This document shows, piece by piece, positions 1 through 10,739 of a stretch of 64,000 nt of DNA. The DNA comes from Marsupella aquatica. Taxonomy: Eukaryota; Marchantiophyta. Made by a program: the position numbers and the translations under genes. Under the pieces are notes generated by a model. The model was given only the letters and a program-made list of their open reading frames with translations, was not told the origin of the DNA and ran no database searches. Numbering within the stretch: position 1 is the stretch's first letter; each line of letters begins with the position of its first letter. The DNA lies in contig OZ316895.1 of assembly GCA_973895155.1 (NCBI GenBank), forward strand, positions 9,610,001 through 9,674,000. The letters are read 5' to 3'.

Positions 1-3000
1 TCTCCCGTAATGTTGGCCAATTGCACGGAGCCATTGGGGAACATCATGGTTACTCTAAAGGGTCCTAACCAGCGAGTGTAAAGCTTTCCTGGAAACCTAC
101 TATACCTACTGTCATAAAGTAGCACAAGATCACCGGTATGAATACTAACTACTTTTAACCTTTTATCATACTGCTGCTTCATGATATTCTGTCTATATTC
201 TACTCTCTCGGCTGAAATCATTCTCGCTTCATCTAAAGCTTCTAACCTATATTCTCGCTCCTTTAGGCTCTCCTCCGCTGAGGCTCTTTCCTCAATTGTA
301 ACTTGAAATGTCGATATCTCAAGTTGCATGGGTACCAGGGCTTCTTGTCCAAAGGTTAAGAAGAAGGGTGTATGACCGGTAGTGGATTTATAGGCCAGAT
401 TGTAAGCAAAAACAGCAGCAAACAATTTATCATCCCAATCGAGTTTGTTCTGAGCTACTGTCTTGTTCAATATCTTTCCTATGATTCCGTTTGCTCGTTC
501 TGTCAACCCGTTTGCCTTTGGATGGTAGGGAGTAGTAGGCCTATGTTTAACTAAATACTGCTCATTTAAACGACTAATTATATCATTCAAAAAATGGGTT
601 CCTCTATCACTAACTAATTCTAGGGGTGCTCCATACCTGGTGAAGATCTGCTCATACATGAATCTAGCCGTAGTAATTGCATCATCCTTCGTTGTTGGTC
701 TGGCCTCTACCCATTTAGTTGCATAATCCGTAGCCAGGATTATGTACTTGTTCCGTCGAGGGTGGGTCAGTGGTTTCAGAGGTCCAATGTAATCAATACC
801 CCACTTCTCGAATGGTGCCAGAGGTAGAATAGGGTGCAGTGGATGCCTGGTGGACGCCCTTGGTCCTCCCGCTCGTTGACAAGGATCGCATTGTTTGATA
901 AACTGATAGACATCCTTGTGCAAGGTGGGCCACCAGTAACCGGCATTTAATATTTTCTTAGACGTGGTTACTGGGGCAAAATGTCCTCCGGCCTCCTCTC
1001 CATGCATGGCCCGTAGGACTCGTTTTACCTCTCTCTTCTCCAAACACCTTTGAATCGTGCCGTTGATTCCATGCTTGTGCAGTATGCCTTTAATGCACTG
1101 ATACTGTCTGACCTTCCGCACAAAGACTGCGGCTTGCTCTCGGCTTAATCCTGGCTGTAATCTGGAAGTGCTGAGAAATTGTAAAATCTCAGGGTACCAT
1201 GTACCAGCTATTTCCACAACGAATAGCTCCTCGTCGGGGAATCGATCATCGATGCAATCCGTGGCAGGTTTACTTGTGATCCTTGAAAAGAAGTCGGCAT
1301 TGGCATGTAACTTTCCTGGCTTGATCCTCAGCTCATAGTCAAACTCCTGTAATAGCAAAATCCATCTTGCTACTCTGCCTGTAAGGTCCGGCTTATTGAC
1401 TAGGTACTTCAAACTTTCATGATCCGTATGAAAGATTACCTTGTACCCTAGTAAATAATGCCTAAACTTTTTACAAGAATAAATGACTCCTAATGCTTCT
1501 CTTTCCGTGGTAGAGTAGTTCCGTTCAGCATCGGCAAGCTGACGGCTTGCGAAGTATATGGGATGGTCCCTTCCTTTCTCATCCAACTGACTTAGTACTG
1601 AGCCAATACAGAAGCCCGAGACATCTACAAAAACATGAAAATCTTTGTTCCAGTCCGGTGCTATCATGACTGGGGCCTCTACTAACATCTGCTTCAATTC
1701 TACTACCGCTGTGACTCGTTCGGGTGTGGGTTCGAAGTCTGCTCCTGCCTTGAGCATATTGGTTAATGGTAAAGCTAGCTTGGCAAAATCCTTGATGAAC
1801 CGGCGATAGTAACCAATGCATCCCAAGAAGGATCTTACATCCTTTATGTTCTTAGGTTGCATGATATCTAGCCATACTGCTAGCTTACCTTTGTCAATCT
1901 CAATGCCCTTCCTTGATACCTTGTGACCTAGTAGCACCCCCTCGGTTACTGCAAAAAAACATTTATCTGGGTGTAACTTGAGACCCACCTCCCTACATCT
2001 CATGAAGGTTTTCCTGAGGTATTTAGCATGTTTCGATGCCTTCCCGAATACTGCAAAGTCATCAATGAAGATTTCCATGAACTTTCTCAAGTAATCATGA
2101 AAAATGTTCACCATTAATCGTTGGAACATAGCTGGTGCGTTGCAGAGTCCAAACGGCATACGATTGAAGACATAGATCCCCCATTCCGTGATGAAGGCCG
2201 TCTTGATTTGGTCTTCCTGCCGAATCCTGATTTGGTTATAACCAGAGTATCCATCCATGAATGAATATAGTTCATGACTGGCTACCATGTCTAGTACCAT
2301 ATCAGTAAACGGTAAAGGAAAATGGTCTTTTAATGTTGCTTCATTCAGCTTCCTGTAATCCTGACAAACCCGGATCTTGGGTTTACCATCGGGTCCAGCT
2401 TTCTTGGGAACTATCACAATTGGAGACACCCAGTCTGAATGCAGGACTGGAGTGATGAATCCAGCTTCCACTAGTTTGTCGATTTCTGTTTTGACCAGCA
2501 GGGAATACTTCGGGTTCATCCTTCGAATTGGTTGTCGAAATGATTTGGCTCCTAACATGAGATCAATTCGATGTTCCCCTAGTGTTGGATCTACTCCCTT
2601 TAGATCTTGGTGACTCCATGCAAACACATCCTGAAATTCAATCAATAAGTCACTGATCTCTTTCTCGAGCTCAGGTGCTAGGTTTCTCCCTAAGTTCAGT
2701 TCTCTTCCCTCTCCTAAGTCGAGCTTCCGATATTGCCGTGCTTGGATCATATTAATCTGCTTCTTCAAATTCGGGTCCAGTTCGGCTTCCAGTCTCTCTA
2801 ATCTCATACCTCCATAAACTGGGATCTCGGCTGGACTAGCCGAGTCGGTCCCTTCCTTGGTGTCCATAGATTGTCCCCTTACCGGTCTATTCGGTTTTGA
2901 ATTAGTGGTCGGCTCCCCTTCCTGCCTTGGCTCTGGATCGTGTCTGTCCATCTCATCCACCTCTTGCTCCTGAGAGTTAGGCCGCTGTGCTCTCTCGGCT

Positions 3001-3155
3001 TCTAATAGGGCCTCAATTTGTTCTGCCCTTGTAATCGGCTTGTATGCCGATCCCTTGGTATTTAATTCCTTGCCGATGATCGATGGCGTTGTGGACCCCG
3101 TCGGCTCTGCCACAACGCCTGCAGAAAATCCACTGTCCCTGCTACTGCTCCCCAC
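1..3155 (-). CDS. Pol polyprotein: reverse transcriptase, RNase H, integrase (partial)
   Basis: The frame opens after a TAA at 3156-3158 and stays open to the window edge, in the -1 frame relative to gag-protease, with an overlap of about 95 nt. The reverse transcriptase shows SDWVSPIVIVPKKAG near 2400-2440, and the catalytic FIDD (the YxDD box) near 2055-2067. RNase H follows near 1600 (DVSGFCIGSVLSQ). The integrase has an HHCC zinc domain near 880-1010 ending in CDPCQ, then IDYIGPL near 790 and SDRGTHF near 610 for the DDE core. The C-terminus is outside the window. Expression probably needs -1 frameshifting, but no canonical slippery heptamer was obvious in the overlap. Confidence 0.92.
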   Translation of the reverse strand, partial: MGSSSRDSGFSAGVVAEPTGSTTPSIIGKELNTKGSAYKPITRAEQIEALLEAERAQRPNSQEQEVDEMDRHDPEPRQEGEPTTNSKPNRPVRGQSMDTKEGTDSASPAEIPVYGGMRLERLEAELDPNLKKQINMIQARQYRKLDLGEGRELNLGRNLAPELEKEISDLLIEFQDVFAWSHQDLKGVDPTLGEHRIDLMLGAKSFRQPIRRMNPKYSLLVKTEIDKLVEAGFITPVLHSDWVSPIVIVPKKAGPDGKPKIRVCQDYRKLNEATLKDHFPLPFTDMVLDMVASHELYSFMDGYSGYNQIRIRQEDQIKTAFITEWGIYVFNRMPFGLCNAPAMFQRLMVNIFHDYLRKFMEIFIDDFAVFGKASKHAKYLRKTFMRCREVGLKLHPDKCFFAVTEGVLLGHKVSRKGIEIDKGKLAVWLDIMQPKNIKDVRSFLGCIGYYRRFIKDFAKLALPLTNMLKAGADFEPTPERVTAVVELKQMLVEAPVMIAPDWNKDFHVFVDVSGFCIGSVLSQLDEKGRDHPIYFASRQLADAERNYSTTEREALGVIYSCKKFRHYLLGYKVIFHTDHESLKYLVNKPDLTGRVARWILLLQEFDYELRIKPGKLHANADFFSRITSKPATDCIDDRFPDEELFVVEIAGTWYPEILQFLSTSRLQPGLSREQAAVFVRKVRQYQCIKGILHKHGINGTIQRCLEKREVKRVLRAMHGEEAGGHFAPVTTSKKILNAGYWWPTLHKDVYQFIKQCDPCQRAGGPRASTRHPLHPILPLAPFEKWGIDYIGPLKPLTHPRRNKYIILATDYATKWVEARPTTKDDAITTARFMYEQIFTRYGAPLELVSDRGTHFLNDIISRLNEQYLVKHRPTTPYHPKANGLTERANGIIGKILNKTVAQNKLDWDDKLFAAVFAYNLAYKSTTGHTPFFLTFGQEALVPMQLEISTFQVTIEERASAEESLKEREYRLEALDEARMISAERVEYRQNIMKQQYDKRLKVVSIHTGDLVLLYDSRYSRFPGKLYTRWLGPFRVTMMFPNGSVQLANITG

Positions 3156-6055
3156 TTAGCCGTTTCATCCAATTGGTCTACATCCTTTACTTCCTCCGGA
3201 ATTGCAGCTAAAAAGGTGGATTCTATTGTAAAGCAGTCCTCGACCTCTTCGTCTTCTTCTTCCAAGTCACCTTCCATTGGTTCTTGCCATAATCCGCTGG
3301 GGGGTACCTCTGGTCCAAAGACACCTTCTTCGGTTAGGTTAGTGAAGCATTCTAACCAACGTACTTCATCGGCTGACTCCAGTCCACTATCGTACCCATC
3401 TACTTCCCTTATGCTTTTCCTACGGTCATCCTTAGTGTCCCAGGATACCGTGATAGAGGGGGTCCCGAAAGTGAACTGCTTTTTACCCCAATCTTCTATT
3501 ACCTCGGCTAGGTACAGCCATGGTCTACCAATCAATAGCCGGAATGACGTAGGATTTACCGGCTTCATTACTACATAGTTAATGCTAAAGAAGATACCTC
3601 CTATCTCTGTCTTGATGCCGGTTAACACTCCCGTCGGAATGACCTGATATCCATTGGCCATGTTCAACACTCTTCCAGTCATCTCCGGTGTTAGACCCCA
3701 CCCTTTTGCTGTTGAATCAATCATAATACATACCCCTGATCCTCCATCGATGGGTACCCGTAGTAATAATTCTCCTTGAATCATTAATGGTAATGCTGGG
3801 GCTCCTTGATCCTCTTCTATCATTAGTACGTCGGATCTGGTTGCTACCTTGGGTAATCTCGGCTTGCCGAGAATAGCCTTCCTTAATTGCTTCCGGAAGT
3901 ACGGGCTATTTTTCAATAGTTGACCTACTGTTGCCGAGACTCTAGATTCTAGTACATCTTTAGCCAGGTCATAGGGAACAATCGGCTTCTCTTCTGGTGG
4001 TGTTTCCGTCTTGGATTCAGCCAGTTTTGCCACGCTAGTCTCCACAGCTGTTGGGTCTTCCGAAGCAAACAATGCTTTTGCTCGTTTTACATCCTTGGCA
4101 ATGGCTTCGGTATTCTCCAGGGTTTCTAATTCTCTTAGTTGTTCCTTAACACTAGCCGTAACAGAGGGGTAGAACAACTTAGGATGATCTCGATTGAAGT
4201 CGCTATCTTGTGAAGGATTGGTTTCACTGGTGGGCTCATGGCTTACCTGTATTGCCGGAGCCCTCCCTTCTCCTTCTGTTGATGTTGATGAAGAGTCGAT
4301 CCTTTCCTCCGTAACCTTCCCTTTATTTTTGGCCAGCCCATCCCACCTTTCCTTCCTTCTGGTAGATCGAGTAGAGACCCGGTAGCAATCATGATCTAAA
4401 TCCTCCTCTGAGAAGGTTGATAGGGCTTCGGCCTCATCATCAGATGGTACGAACTCTGCCTCGGCATCCTCTTGCCATCCTAGTTCGATGTGGTTGATTT
4501 GAACTCCTCCGGGGGTAGTACCTGGCGGTAAGATCTTGATCGGCAAAAGCTTATGATTTGCGGCCAGGCCTGCCAACCAAGTAGGACATTGCCCTAGCAT
4601 ATGACCTTCCTGTCGGCATCCCATACATAGCTGAGCTGGTTGTCCATCACCCTGTTTGCGTGCATTCGGGCATTCTCTAGCAAAATGGCCAGGTTGACCA
4701 CAATTATAGCACGCCGCAAATCTTTGCACATTCGGCCTAGGAGGTACTGACGGGTTCTGAATAATCCGAGGATACATCTCTCCTGGATTGTTCCTTAACC
4801 CTGACCACAGAGATGCAGGTCTGTTGGATAGGTCTCGTGCTCCAGTCTCACTGATGCCGAAAACACTATCAGCGGCATCTCCCAAAAAGTACTCTACTTC
4901 TCCCTGACATGGTCTGATCTCGGCCACATGCCGAACATGATTAGTATTAAGCTTAGGACAAGCATCTTTATGGTGTCCGGTTTTATAACATAAGGCACAC
5001 CATACAGAGCTATCCTCCTGTACTACCTTCTTCTTTGGTTTTACCTCTGCAATGATAGCCTTAAGTTGCTCGGTAAGGGCTATGATGTTATCTGGTGGCT
5101 TAGCCTCCATCTTGACTTTCGTCTTCCCTCTCCTTCTGCCCTTCCTTTTCCTAGTTTTTTCTTCTTCAGAACTAGAAGATGACTCACTCTTGCTACTCCC
5201 ACTATCCGAGCTTGACTTATCACTTCTAGACTTCTTGGAATGTTTCTTCTTCTTATCTTTTTTCTTATGGGGTGATCCCTCCTCTGATGAGGAACTCTCA
5301 GACTTAAGCTGTTTCTTCCGGCTTGTGATATCTGCATTAATGTATAATTGAATATCCTTAATTGCTTCGGCTAAAGTCTCCGGGTTCTCCTTCCTAATTG
5401 CAAAACTCATCTTCTGTGGCAAAGCATTCACCAACCATTGAAGTTGCATACCTTCAGATGCATTGGTCTTTGTACGTCTTACCAATTTCTGAAAGCGTTG
5501 CAAGAACTTCCTGAAGGATTTGTTCTCCTTGAACCGAAGTTGTCCCAACTTCAGCACTGCTAGTTCTGAAGTTCCAATGGGTCGAAACTCCTTAACAAAG
5601 AGTGTTTTGAAGATATCCCAGATGGCTTGATCTTCCACATCTAATGCTCTGTACCAAGGCCTAGCCTCACCCTTGAACAGGCCGGGAAGAATCTGCATCT
5701 TGATGGCCGATTCTCCATTTGCTGCAGCGGTTCCCTCGAAATCATCCAACCATTCGTCCGGATCCTCATCTCCTCTCCCATGAAATGCCTTGTAATGTAT
5801 GCGCGACCGCTGGCTCAATCTGGTTCCTGGCCTCTCGTCTGGCCGTGCCTCTGGTTCCCCCATGTCGGTTGGAGACTCACTTCTCCTTACCGACTCTTCT
5901 TCTGGTATGTCTTCTTCGACGCCACTTCCAGTTTTGGAGCTACCAGCTCTTTCTGCCCCTCTCAGTCGCTGTGTATCATGCCACCCGGCGAGCTGCTGCA
6001 GTCGAGCTCTCTCCCGTTGAATCACTCTTTCTTCCCTCGGCGTAAGGTCAGTCAT
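3062..6055 (-). CDS. Gag-protease polyprotein of Ty3/Gypsy element
   Basis: This 997-residue ORF has a retrotransposon gag core near residues 90-230 (aromatic and Trp-rich helices such as GEARPWYRAL), a Ser/Lys/Glu-rich linker near 240-315, and three CCHC zinc knuckles near residues 353, 448 and 477 (CALCYKTGHHKDAC, CYNCGQPGHFAREC, CMGCRQEGHMLGQC). The C-terminal third holds a retropepsin-like domain with IDGGSG near residue 767 and LLIGRPWL further on. The Asp is kept, but DGG replaces the usual DSG or DTG. Gag packages element RNA and the protease would mature the polyprotein. The stop lies in a roughly 95-nt overlap with the pol frame, so protease is fused to gag rather than to pol. The product is uninterrupted. 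Confidence 0.9.
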   Translation of the reverse strand: MTDLTPREERVIQRERARLQQLAGWHDTQRLRGAERAGSSKTGSGVEEDIPEEESVRRSESPTDMGEPEARPDERPGTRLSQRSRIHYKAFHGRGDEDPDEWLDDFEGTAAANGESAIKMQILPGLFKGEARPWYRALDVEDQAIWDIFKTLFVKEFRPIGTSELAVLKLGQLRFKENKSFRKFLQRFQKLVRRTKTNASEGMQLQWLVNALPQKMSFAIRKENPETLAEAIKDIQLYINADITSRKKQLKSESSSSEEGSPHKKKDKKKKHSKKSRSDKSSSDSGSSKSESSSSSEEEKTRKRKGRRRGKTKVKMEAKPPDNIIALTEQLKAIIAEVKPKKKVVQEDSSVWCALCYKTGHHKDACPKLNTNHVRHVAEIRPCQGEVEYFLGDAADSVFGISETGARDLSNRPASLWSGLRNNPGEMYPRIIQNPSVPPRPNVQRFAACYNCGQPGHFARECPNARKQGDGQPAQLCMGCRQEGHMLGQCPTWLAGLAANHKLLPIKILPPGTTPGGVQINHIELGWQEDAEAEFVPSDDEAEALSTFSEEDLDHDCYRVSTRSTRRKERWDGLAKNKGKVTEERIDSSSTSTEGEGRAPAIQVSHEPTSETNPSQDSDFNRDHPKLFYPSVTASVKEQLRELETLENTEAIAKDVKRAKALFASEDPTAVETSVAKLAESKTETPPEEKPIVPYDLAKDVLESRVSATVGQLLKNSPYFRKQLRKAILGKPRLPKVATRSDVLMIEEDQGAPALPLMIQGELLLRVPIDGGSGVCIMIDSTAKGWGLTPEMTGRVLNMANGYQVIPTGVLTGIKTEIGGIFFSINYVVMKPVNPTSFRLLIGRPWLYLAEVIEDWGKKQFTFGTPSITVSWDTKDDRRKSIREVDGYDSGLESADEVRWLECFTNLTEEGVFGPEVPPSGLWQEPMEGDLEEEDEEVEDCFTIESTFLAAIPEEVKDVDQLDETAKWGAVAGTVDFLQALWQSRRGPQRHRSSARN

Positions 6056-6102
6056 TACCTACGCTTCCGTTCTAACTTCATATCTCACGGCTTAAGAAAT
6101 GC

Positions 6103-6120
6103 CCCCTCCATCTAGCGCCA
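6103..6120 (-). other. Putative tRNA primer-binding site
   Basis: On the element strand this reads TGGCGCTAGATGGAGGGG and starts five bases after the LTR terminal CA. The leading TGG pairs with the CCA end of a tRNA. The cognate tRNA was not identified. The spacing and the position directly upstream of gag support the call. Confidence 0.6.
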
Positions 6121-6272
6121 AAAAATGTGGTGCGTCCCATGGCTCCCTAAACCCAAGAAACCCCCCAGCTCAAGCCGATTCCCGCAGGTTTCGTGCTTGG
6201 CGAGGCCGTTTCCGCGGCTTAGCGGCATGGGACGCTGCTAACCTTCTACTACTACTATTAACATTTTACACA

Positions 6273-6280
6273 CATATACT
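6273..6280 (-). promoter_or_regulatory. TATA-like box in the LTR
   Basis: On the element strand AGTATATG lies about 150 bp before the LTR inner end and upstream of the gag start at 6055. This is where an LTR promoter driving genomic RNA would be expected. The call rests on position and composition only. Confidence 0.3.
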
Positions 6281-7036
6281 GGACAGATCCTTCATCGGGT
6301 CATGAGATACGTAGCCGGCCTAATATAGGCCTTCCCCTGTCTTCCCCTCCATCTTGTTAGGTATGTTTGGATTCCGCCGCCGGAATGATCCCCAATAGGC
6401 TTGGTTAAGCCGCTAAGACCTCTCTCAGCTCGACACATCCAACTCTCACTCCCCTGCTTACTTTCCTTCCTTCTGTTGATGTGGGCACTCTTCACACAAG
6501 TTAATGCGACACACAAATAGCAAAATGACTCATTCTGACTGAGTCATACCATGCACTTGCCATACAAACAGTACATCTCATACACAAGTTCTGCGAACTA
6601 AGCCGTGAGGCCAACTCTATTCAGCTCTTAGGCATGAGGAAACATGAATATACACAAGGGTCACTGTATGACTAACCGAGAGCTTCTCGTACTACTTGAT
6701 CCCAGCCCGGCTGGTGCAAACTAAAAACTTGCTAAAGAAGAGGCCCTGAGCTCCCCGCTGCCCAGGTACTTATCCTGGTAGTGGATCCGCCCTTCTTTGC
6801 ATCGTAAGCCTAATCTACTTAACAGTAATCTACTTGCCCGAATCTACCTACGTACAGCAAGGCAGGAGCACAAGTGTTGCTCCTACCAGTGGGACCGCAA
6901 TCCCACTAAGCTAAGTGTCAGGGCCGCTCCTGGTTCTGATCCTAATCCTAAACGTGGAGATCCGTGCCTGCCCTGCCCACTCACGCCTCCTCCCTCCACG
7001 TCCGCCCTCCCTAAAAGGAACGGCGCCCTTGCACCG

Positions 7037-10000
7037 TCACGACACCGGTGGTGGATCCTCAATGGACGCCCCCAATACTTCCTCCTCAGCCACTGCCGTT
7101 GGCCCGCCTACTGACAGATTACCTACCCTTGACCGAGTCAACTCTCCATCGGCCTGACTGGGTCCACCTTCGGCTTCAGCCTCGACACCGGCCTCGGCAA
7201 TCCCCACGGCTTCGGCCTCAGCCACTCCCACGGCTTCGGCTTCCCCTTCCCCTAGGGTAGTTGGATCCTTAGCCGTGACCCTGTCTGGGGTCGGTGCTGG
7301 GTCTACCTCCTTGATCACCACGGCCTGTGAAGTCGTATTACTCCTTGACCCTGAAGGTTTCCGCTTCTTCTTCGTTGGTGGCTCGGCAGCTGGTCCCTTC
7401 CCCTTCCCACTTACCTCCGGCACTGGTGCAGGTGGCGCGGCTTGTCCTTCGGCAATTACCACCCCTGGTAACTGGTTTGTCCCAACAGGAGATGGACCTG
7501 CTGCAGCTAAGCATTTAAATACTGTGGCTTGTTTCTTCAGCCGCTCTGTTTGGTTGTCGGCCCGCCGCTGTAGGTTCTCCATCTTCCTCGTGATTTCCTC
7601 CAACTCCTCTTGGGTTTCATCCAGGTCCTTACGTGCCCCCTCCAGCTCGTTTTTGGCCTCCTCCTGCTCCCTGTGGGCTTCCTCCAATTCCTTCTTCAAG
7701 GTAGCCCTCTCCTCTTGGGTTGCTCTTAGCTCCTTGTCGAGCTCTGCAATGATGACAGACTCTATCTGGTTCATCTTGGCGTAAGTCTGTTCGAGCATCT
7801 CGTCCTTCTCCCTTAGGTCGGCCTTGAAGCTGGCCGTCAGGGACGCAAGCTCCTGCTGCAGCGCCATAATCCCTTGATAGGATTTCCCTAACTCGACCTC
7901 CTTCTGCTCAAGGGCTCCGCGGATTTTTTCGAGCTCCCCTTTCAACGCCCATTCCTTTCTTTGGGTCTCCGCCATGGCCCGGCTGTTGGCTGTTATGTGG
8001 GCCTCCTCTGTATTCTTCAGCTCTTGCTTCCACTTTTCCCTTTCTTTGATCGTGTCGGCCAACTCTTCCTGCGTCTGAGTCAGTTTATCCTTGATATTCT
8101 GATTATCAGCCTACGCGGCGTCCAACTGCCCCTGCATGATGTTCAGCTCATGTCGTTTAATCCGCAGTTCATCTTGGGCTTTCTTGGCCGCCCTTAGATC
8201 TTCAATCTCGGCTTCCATCCTCCTAAGCCGCCGAATGACCTCGTCCTTCTTGCTTCTCTCTAAAGCCACCGCTTCTTCTAATTGGTGCTTCTCCAACTGC
8301 TCCCTATGAAAAAAGGGTCCTACCTCCAACTCCTCTCCAAAGATGCCGAGCGCAAGTTCCCCACACATCTCACCATACTCCATGGCTCTATTCTTAGCGT
8401 AGGTGGAGTAAGTAGAAGTGATCGGCATCGCCCATCGTGGCCTCTGCTCCCAAGCCGTCCTGCGGATCTCTTCAATCGTGGCTAGAGGTTTGCTTCCTTT
8501 TTCGGCTAGCCGCCTGATGTCCTCCGGCCAATCTCCTCCTGGTAAATCCTTTTCCTTAGCCAGGGCGGCCTCTCCCTCCTGCTTGATTCGCTCCTGAAAT
8601 TCCTGCACCGTCTATTTTATGCCATCGAAGCTCGGGGGAGCAACATCTGGTGGGGGAGACTCAGGGCTACTCTGCTGGTTGGGGTCCCCTCGCACTACCC
8701 TTGGAAGTGTGGGGACAAACCGGCCACAGGTCCTTACTCCTGGAACGTGATGGTCCGACCCATAGCCGGAATTATCATGGCTGCAGTCCTCCACTGCCTC
8801 CTCTACCTCTTGGATGTCCGGCTTCTCCCTCTCCTCTTCGTTGGTAGGAGCTTCAGGCAATTCTGCCTCCGATTCGGAGCTTGAGGTTCCCACGTACATT
8901 CGAACACCTGGCTTGGATTCCGGCCTGATTCTCTCCTTGTCTCCAGCAAAGGGGTTTTCTCTTGTGAGCCGGTGTAGGCCTACCTCTGTAGTAGTGTCCT
9001 GCATTGTTGCCGTTGCCGTTGTTGTTGCCGATGCCGATTTCTTTTCTTTCTCCAGTAGTTTCAGCAGACTCTGCATGCCTGGTTGCTGCATCGGCAAGTC
9101 TTCCTTCCTGGGCCTAAACACCTGCTCGATCGTAGGACTAACAGGTGGTTGAGGCTTCTCAGCCAACGGCCTCGGCGTTGGAGCTTCCTCGGGTGCCCTT
9201 ACCTGCAGGGGAAGTACCGGGGCAAAAGTCTGACCTCTGGCATACCGGCACAACAGCGGCATGTGATAGCCAAGCCGCGACACGCTCCCCATGCCGATTA
9301 CCTGCTGCTCCTCCTTTAAGATCTTCTTCAATTGGTTGAGGAGGTACCCGTTGTAGTCCCGGCTTGGGTCTGGCCTTTCTGCCAGATAGACCTGTGCCTT
9401 GCCGATCTCTGCCCTCGGCAAGTTACAATGCATGGTCACCCGCAAGAAGTCGATCATCTCTCCTATGTGCGGGTTGGTGCAGGTGTTCCGGAAGAAGCCA
9501 TTCTTCGTTGATGGCCCGGGGAACGACCGGAACTCCTTGTCAGGCAAGGTCTTCCTGGTATCAACTTTGGTCTTATTGCCCATCGGCAAGCCAAACACTT
9601 CGGCAATCACCTTGGGAGTAAGATAGAAATCCTTCCCATATATCCTCGTGCAATTGGTCTCGGGTTCCCATGACCCCACGAATTCTAATAGGTCTGACTC
9701 CGGTACCTCCGGCTTCAGCCATGGTAATCTTACAAAGGCCTCCAAGCCGGATCCGGCCATGAAGCCTTGGTACTTCTTGGTCTGCATGGCCGTAAAGCAT
9801 GCATCCTCCTCCCGTGCAAAATGTAGTTGCACCTTCACCGGTAGGGTTGCCGCCCAGCCCTTCCAGGTGTCATCCCTGGTTGGAATGGCCTTGATGGGAT
9901 CGACCTCCTCCTCTTTGGCTTCTCCCTGCCTCCTGCTCTGCTGCTCGGCTGGCTTCTTTGGTGCCGCCGACCTCGTTCTTTTTGTCGGGGTGGCTTCATC

Positions 10001-10378
10001 GTTGACGGCTCCCTTCCTCTTCATCTCTGCTGCCGTGGAGGTTTCTCCTAGCACCGTTGCCCGGGTCCACCTTTCCGTGCTACCCTTTAATTCCCAGTGT
10101 ATGTCGTTGCAGTTCTTGATGGCCTCTCGGATGCCGACGACGCTGTCTTTGCAAAACAGAAGATCGTCAAGTTGATTGGAAGTAGGCGTCCACAGGAACT
10201 CGTCCTTGATGAGTTCACCTCCTAAGAAAGCCGTCTTCTGCAGCTCCCACAATCGAGCGAGCTCCTGCCGTTCTCGAGCTGCCCTTTCTGACTCCTCATC
10301 CTCGTAAGTCTTGATGTACTCAGTTGCCCGTTTGAACAGGCATCCCCAGAAATGTGCCGCTTGATTGACGTTGCTCAT
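7037..10378 (-). pseudogene. LTR-embedded ORF, plant transposon-protein family plus coiled coil, two in-frame TAG codons
   Basis: This is one reading frame of 1,114 codons broken only by TAG at 8612-8614 and 8111-8113. The N-terminal part (about residues 170-380) resembles the putative plant transposon protein domain found in accessory ORFs of plant LTR elements: a WKGW start, an RLPWL segment, a YxLTPKVIAEVFGLP block, then a Leu-rich helical region. An acidic, Pro-rich linker follows. After the first TAG the chain is a long Glu/Lys/Arg coiled coil (about 8600-7500), ending in an Ala/Glu/Gly-rich tail. It lies in the element orientation inside the proposed LTR. Its function is unknown. It could be a decayed gene, or three separately translated ORFs. 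Confidence 0.6.
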
Positions 10379-10739
10379 ACCCTCCTTAGGTTGATCGTCG
10401 GTATCTACTCTCTCCCCGAGTGCTTGCCTAAGCAGCTGACAGTAGTTGGCCTCCCGTAGTCGTCTGCCTAGTTCGTGCTCGCAAATGAGCCATCATCTCC
10501 TGCAAGCGCTCCTTACCCCTCTCCTCTGCCGGTCCTTCTTCCCGTTGATGCTTCCTAGCCGCCGACGCTTAACGCGCCCTAACCCTAATCGGGTTTTCAC
10601 CCTCAGCCTTACCTCCGGCCTCTGCCCGGGTTCCATGGTTGCCCCTAATTGTTTATATTTTCCTTGTTTTGTCACTATACTAAGGTGTTCCTAGGGTGCC
10701 TTCCTGCTTTACCCACTTAACCGGCCGAGTGATTCCTGT

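Noticed and set aside
5052-5351. Plus-strand Leu/Ser-rich ORF that looks like a membrane protein
   Set aside because: It is the antisense of the Lys/Ser/Glu-rich linker of gag. The hydrophobicity is a by-product of complementing Lys and Glu codons.
6126-6920. Alternative short LTR ending near TGTCAGGG at 6915
   Set aside because: Its end would not mirror the TGTGGTGC at the inner edge, whereas 10744-10751 does. It is kept only as a less likely alternative.
7275-7784. 169-residue plus-strand ORF
   Set aside because: It is antisense to the coiled-coil part of the LTR ORF, which has the stronger evidence.
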